A stretch of DNA of 64,000 bases from an uncultured Clostridia bacterium (GTDB taxonomy: Bacteria; Bacillota; Clostridia; Christensenellales; CAG-917). Made by a program: the position numbers and the translations under genes. Positions 61,226-64,000 of the stretch are shown piece after piece. The stretch spans positions 49,518 through 113,517 of the forward strand of contig CAKQUX010000005.1 of NCBI GenBank assembly GCA_934277645.1, in the 5' to 3' direction. Below the pieces are notes generated by a model, which saw nothing but the letters and a program-made list of their open reading frames with translations, made no database searches and was not told where the DNA came from. The first letter of the stretch is position 1; every line of letters starts with the position of its first letter.

Positions 61226-63070
61226 ATGGAAAACGTTCAAGAAACTCAAACTCAACAAACTTTAAAAACGTATACCGCTTCCGAAAGAAACTGGTATTTA
61301 ATCGGTCTTGCGGGTCAAAATATGATTTACAACATCATCGGAGCGGCGCTTTCGTATTATCTTCAATTTACGCTCCTTATTCCTGCTCTCACCGTTTCTA
61401 TTATTATGGCGGCGGCTCGTGTATGGGACGCTTTCAATGACCCGATGATGGGTACAATCGTTGACTACACTCGTTCAAAGTGGGGTAAATGCAGACCTTA
61501 TCTTATGATAATGCCTATCCCGATTATGATTATCACCATCGCTTGCTTCACCAACTTCGGCTTTTACGGACAAGGCATAGTAAGTAACGGCGCAATCGTA
61601 TTCTGGGCGGCGTTCACCTACATACTTTGGGGTATGATTTACACGATGGCAGACATTCCGCTTTGGGGCGTCACTTCCCTTATGACGGAATCGGAAAAAG
61701 ACAAAACCCAACTTTTGTCGCTTGCAAGAATTGCGGCAGGTATCGGCGGCGGCGTAACGCTTCTTGCCGTTCAACCTATGGCACTTGCGCTCGGCGGTTT
61801 ACTCACCGAAAAGTGCGGCGATGCGGCAGTTGCAGAAAAATACGGTTTCCTTATAGCGGCGGCAGTATTCGCTGTCATCGCAACGGCAATTTTTATTCCT
61901 CTCGGCTTTAAAGTCAAGGAACGTATTCAACCTTCGCAAGAAAGATATTCGCTTAAAGACAACTTCAAAATCGCGCTCAAAAACAAGCCTTTCAGACAAA
62001 TCATAGTTTCGGGCATTTTCGGCAGCACCAAGATGCTCATAGCTCTTGCCGCAATGCCGCTTGTTACATACTATTTCAGCTCCAAAAACGCAGGACTCGC
62101 TTTGTTCTATATGGTGCTTTTGGGCGGCGGTATGTTTATCGGACAATTTATTGCAATGGGCTTCACACCGCAACTTATAAAGAAGTTCTCGACAAAGACG
62201 CTATACAACTGGGCAAACATTATCGGAACAATTCCGTTTGTGCTTATATTCATAGTTTTCTTGTGTGCTCCGTCGTCGCTTACCGACCCTGTATGGCTTA
62301 TCGTTTGCTTTATTCTTTTCCTTATCGCAGGGGCGGCAAACGGAATCACCACCGTTTTGCAATCGACTATGATAGCAGGCGCAATCGACTATGAAGAATA
62401 CAAAAACTATCGTCGTCCTGACGCAGTCTTTTTTAGCGGTCAGACTTTCGTCACAAAACTTCAAAGCGGTATCGCAACCATCATTTCGGGTATCGCATAC
62501 ACAATCGTAGGCTTCTCGGATTCGAGAGTAAGCGAACTTAACAGCTATATCACCGCCGGCGGCACTCCGAGAATGGTCGGCGAATACGCATCGTTTATGA
62601 TGATTCTCTTCCTTATCGTTTCGATATTGCCTGCAATCGGATGTTTGCTTTCGATTATTCCTACTTGGAAATACTGTCTTGACGACAGCGAACACAGACG
62701 TATTCTTTGGATACTTAAACAACGCCGTGAAAAAGGACTTGCCGAAAAGCCTGAAAACTTTGACGCAACTCAAATTCACGATGAAATAACGGGCGAAGTT
62801 ATCACACAAGAGGAATTCGACGAAAGAGTCGCCTTGGACCGTGAACGCAACAAAGCCGAAATGGAAAAAGAAGAGGCCGAGTTAAAGCAAAAACGCTTAG
62901 ATGACAAAGAAAAACGCAAACAAGCAAAACTTGCGAAGAAACAAGGCATCGAAGTAGTCGAAGAAACTGAAAAAGCAGAAGGCGCAGAAAAAATCGAAGT
63001 CGCAGAAAACTCCGTTTCCGACAACGTTGCCGCTCCTTCGGACAACGAAAAAGAAAGCAAAGACGACTAA
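61226..63070 (+). CDS. GPH-family sugar:cation symporter (MFS_2) with charged C-terminal tail
   Basis: 614 residues. About 12 membrane helices with the GPH signatures VWDAFNDPMMGTIVDYTRSKWGKCRPYL, that is R/D-rich loop after helix 2 (residues 66-90), WGMIYTMADIPLWGVTSLMT and DYEEYKNYRRPDAVFFSGQTF by position near 385. The family imports glycosides, pentosides or hexuronides with Na+ or H+. After residue about 490 comes a long cytoplasmic tail of Glu, Lys and Arg with coiled-coil character (AEMEKEEAELKQKRL), not needed for the fold. AGGAGG precedes the start. Confidence 0.93.
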   Translation: MENVQETQTQQTLKTYTASERNWYLIGLAGQNMIYNIIGAALSYYLQFTLLIPALTVSIIMAAARVWDAFNDPMMGTIVDYTRSKWGKCRPYLMIMPIPIMIITIACFTNFGFYGQGIVSNGAIVFWAAFTYILWGMIYTMADIPLWGVTSLMTESEKDKTQLLSLARIAAGIGGGVTLLAVQPMALALGGLLTEKCGDAAVAEKYGFLIAAAVFAVIATAIFIPLGFKVKERIQPSQERYSLKDNFKIALKNKPFRQIIVSGIFGSTKMLIALAAMPLVTYYFSSKNAGLALFYMVLLGGGMFIGQFIAMGFTPQLIKKFSTKTLYNWANIIGTIPFVLIFIVFLCAPSSLTDPVWLIVCFILFLIAGAANGITTVLQSTMIAGAIDYEEYKNYRRPDAVFFSGQTFVTKLQSGIATIISGIAYTIVGFSDSRVSELNSYITAGGTPRMVGEYASFMMILFLIVSILPAIGCLLSIIPTWKYCLDDSEHRRILWILKQRREKGLAEKPENFDATQIHDEITGEVITQEEFDERVALDRERNKAEMEKEEAELKQKRLDDKEKRKQAKLAKKQGIEVVEETEKAEGAEKIEVAENSVSDNVAAPSDNEKESKDD

Positions 63071-63107
63071 TCGCTAAGCCTTATAGCAAACAGATTTAAA
63101 CGAACTA

Positions 63108-63142
63108 AAAATGCAACCTAAGTATATTAGGTTGCATTTTTT
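63108..63142 (+). terminator. Rho-independent terminator after the GPH symporter
   Basis: 14-bp stem AAAATGCAACCTAA/TTAGGTTGCATTTT (63108-63121 with 63127-63140), loop GTATA, T6. It can also stop the converging minus-strand LRR gene. Confidence 0.93.
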
Positions 63143-63181
63143 ATTATGTTTCGTAGGCTGCATTTTATTAAATCGTAAAAC

Positions 63182-64000
63182 TTACCATTCGTTGTATTCG
63201 TTTAAAAATTCGATAAGTGTTGCCGTTCTTGGCAAGCCGTAACTGTCCATATAAGGTTCAAACACAACTCTGCCCGTGCCTTTTTCACGTATGCCGCCTT
63301 GCTCGGTGTAATATTTTTCGTTATTATCCGAAATCTCTACGTGTCCTAAGTGATAACACTCGTAAAAAGCGGAATCGTCTATATACTCGACTGTCGACGG
63401 AACATACACAAATTGAAGCCTTGTACAACTTGAAAAAGCCTCTTTTTCTATGCGTTTAAGCCCTTTCGGAAAACCTAAATCGATTCCCAAAGTTTTACAC
63501 TCGTCAAAAGCTCGTTCGCATATCGTTTCAAGCGCTTCGGGAAATTTTGAAAAGTATAAACAGTAACAATATGAAAACGCCCCCTCCTCGATAGTCTTTA
63601 TCGTGGACGGCATATCCGCTTCTTCCAATTCATAGCAATCGGAAAAGAAATACATAGGGATAGTTTCGATATTTTGCGGAAGCGTAGCGGTTACAAGCGT
63701 TTGGCAACAGTCAAACACACTACTGCCTAAACTGTCAACCTCTTTCGGCAATACGGCGGTTTTCAAGTTCATGCAATATCTGAACGCGCCGCTTCCTATC
63801 TCTCTTACGCTTTCGGGAACAGTTACGTTTTCAATCAGTTCGCAACTTTCAAATGCGCTGTCGCCGATTTTTTTAAGTCCTAACGGCAAATCGACGCTTT
63901 TAAGCGCAAAACAATTTATAAAGGCACCTTTGTTTAACCTCATTAGAACACATATACGCCAATGCCAAAAGTAAAAACTTGACACAAGCCATATAGCAAA
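63182..64000 (-). CDS. BspA-like leucine-rich-repeat protein, N-terminus beyond the window
   Basis: The frame is open to the window edge, so the start is unknown; GTG 63985 and ATG 63943 lie inside it but have no ribosome binding site and would begin within a repeat. About ten LRR_5 repeats of 22-24 residues follow: LKKIGDSAFESCELIENVTV, VREIGSGAFRYCMNLKTAVL, IKTIEEGAFSYCYCLYFSKF, LKRIEKEAFSSCTRLQFVYV, VEYIDDSAFYECYHLGHVEI. It ends with EFLNEYNEW. Probably exported, but the signal would lie outside the window. Confidence 0.8.
   Translation of the reverse strand, partial: FAIWLVSSFYFWHWRICVLMRLNKGAFINCFALKSVDLPLGLKKIGDSAFESCELIENVTVPESVREIGSGAFRYCMNLKTAVLPKEVDSLGSSVFDCCQTLVTATLPQNIETIPMYFFSDCYELEEADMPSTIKTIEEGAFSYCYCLYFSKFPEALETICERAFDECKTLGIDLGFPKGLKRIEKEAFSSCTRLQFVYVPSTVEYIDDSAFYECYHLGHVEISDNNEKYYTEQGGIREKGTGRVVFEPYMDSYGLPRTATLIEFLNEYNEW

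Noticed and set aside
63943..63985. Taking GTG 63985 or ATG 63943 as the true start of the LRR protein
   Set aside because: Neither has a ribosome binding site, both begin inside the repeat region, and the frame is open to the window edge.

Overview
The window looks like a chromosomal segment of a spore-forming, gut-type member of the Bacillota (Clostridia-like), probably an uncultured lineage. The evidence is a low-to-moderate GC content by eye, GGAGG-type ribosome binding sites, the sporulation genes yqfC and yqfD, HslUV, TrmFO, a GGGtGRT/NifU-like pair, lipoboxes of Gram-positive style, Big_2 and BspA-like leucine-rich surface proteins and a GPH sugar symporter. No phage, transposase, integrase, CRISPR array, rRNA or tRNA gene was recognised. 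About 50 of 55 genes lie on the minus strand, so the segment is probably one replichore arm read leftward.

Layout from the right end, in the direction of transcription. At 57-64 kb there is a surface/uptake region: a BspA-like LRR protein cut by the window edge, a plus-strand LRR lipoprotein plus GPH symporter, and a divergent 975-residue Big_2 protein. At 45.8-57.1 kb a probable ten-gene operon (comM-dprA-topA-trmFO-hslV-hslU-hisS-rseC-trxA-glyA) has a sigma-A promoter in front and a terminator behind. At 43.6-45.7 kb an intracellular subtilisin sits with two Gly/Asn/Gln/Tyr-rich proteins around a symmetric divergent promoter that resembles late sporulation promoters. At 41.8-43.3 kb a DUF3343 protein and a cysteine-desulfurase-like protein diverge. 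Next come nth with a fused NfnA-NfnB oxidoreductase, obgE, a lone membrane protein, and nadD-yqeK (fused)-rsfS-orf89-pdp-deoC.

At 28.9-31.4 kb lies the most unusual locus: an FMN riboswitch followed by one gene that joins a RibU-type riboflavin ECF S-component to the tRNA t6A ATPase TsaE, then tsaB and rimI. Further left are a hydrolase-murF-ddl cell wall operon, icd, ppa, comEC (lacking its nuclease-like domain), a cytidylate-kinase-like gene with a zinc-ribbon/YegP-like membrane protein, the NifU-like/GGGtGRT pair, parE-parC-DUF1846-pepF-lipoprotein-dnaB, and finally yqfC-yqfD-pgpH-ybeY-era-recO-lipoprotein.

The main themes worth checking are the RibU-TsaE fusion under FMN control; several start sites where a good -10 box lies only 5-6 bases before an ATG that has no ribosome binding site (possible leaderless mRNAs: nadD-yqeK, nth, yqfC); a hydrolase that may start at ATT; a PgpH homologue without its extracytoplasmic domain; and long intergenic spacers built of decayed short repeats. 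Assignments come from reading motifs and gene order only; no database search was possible.
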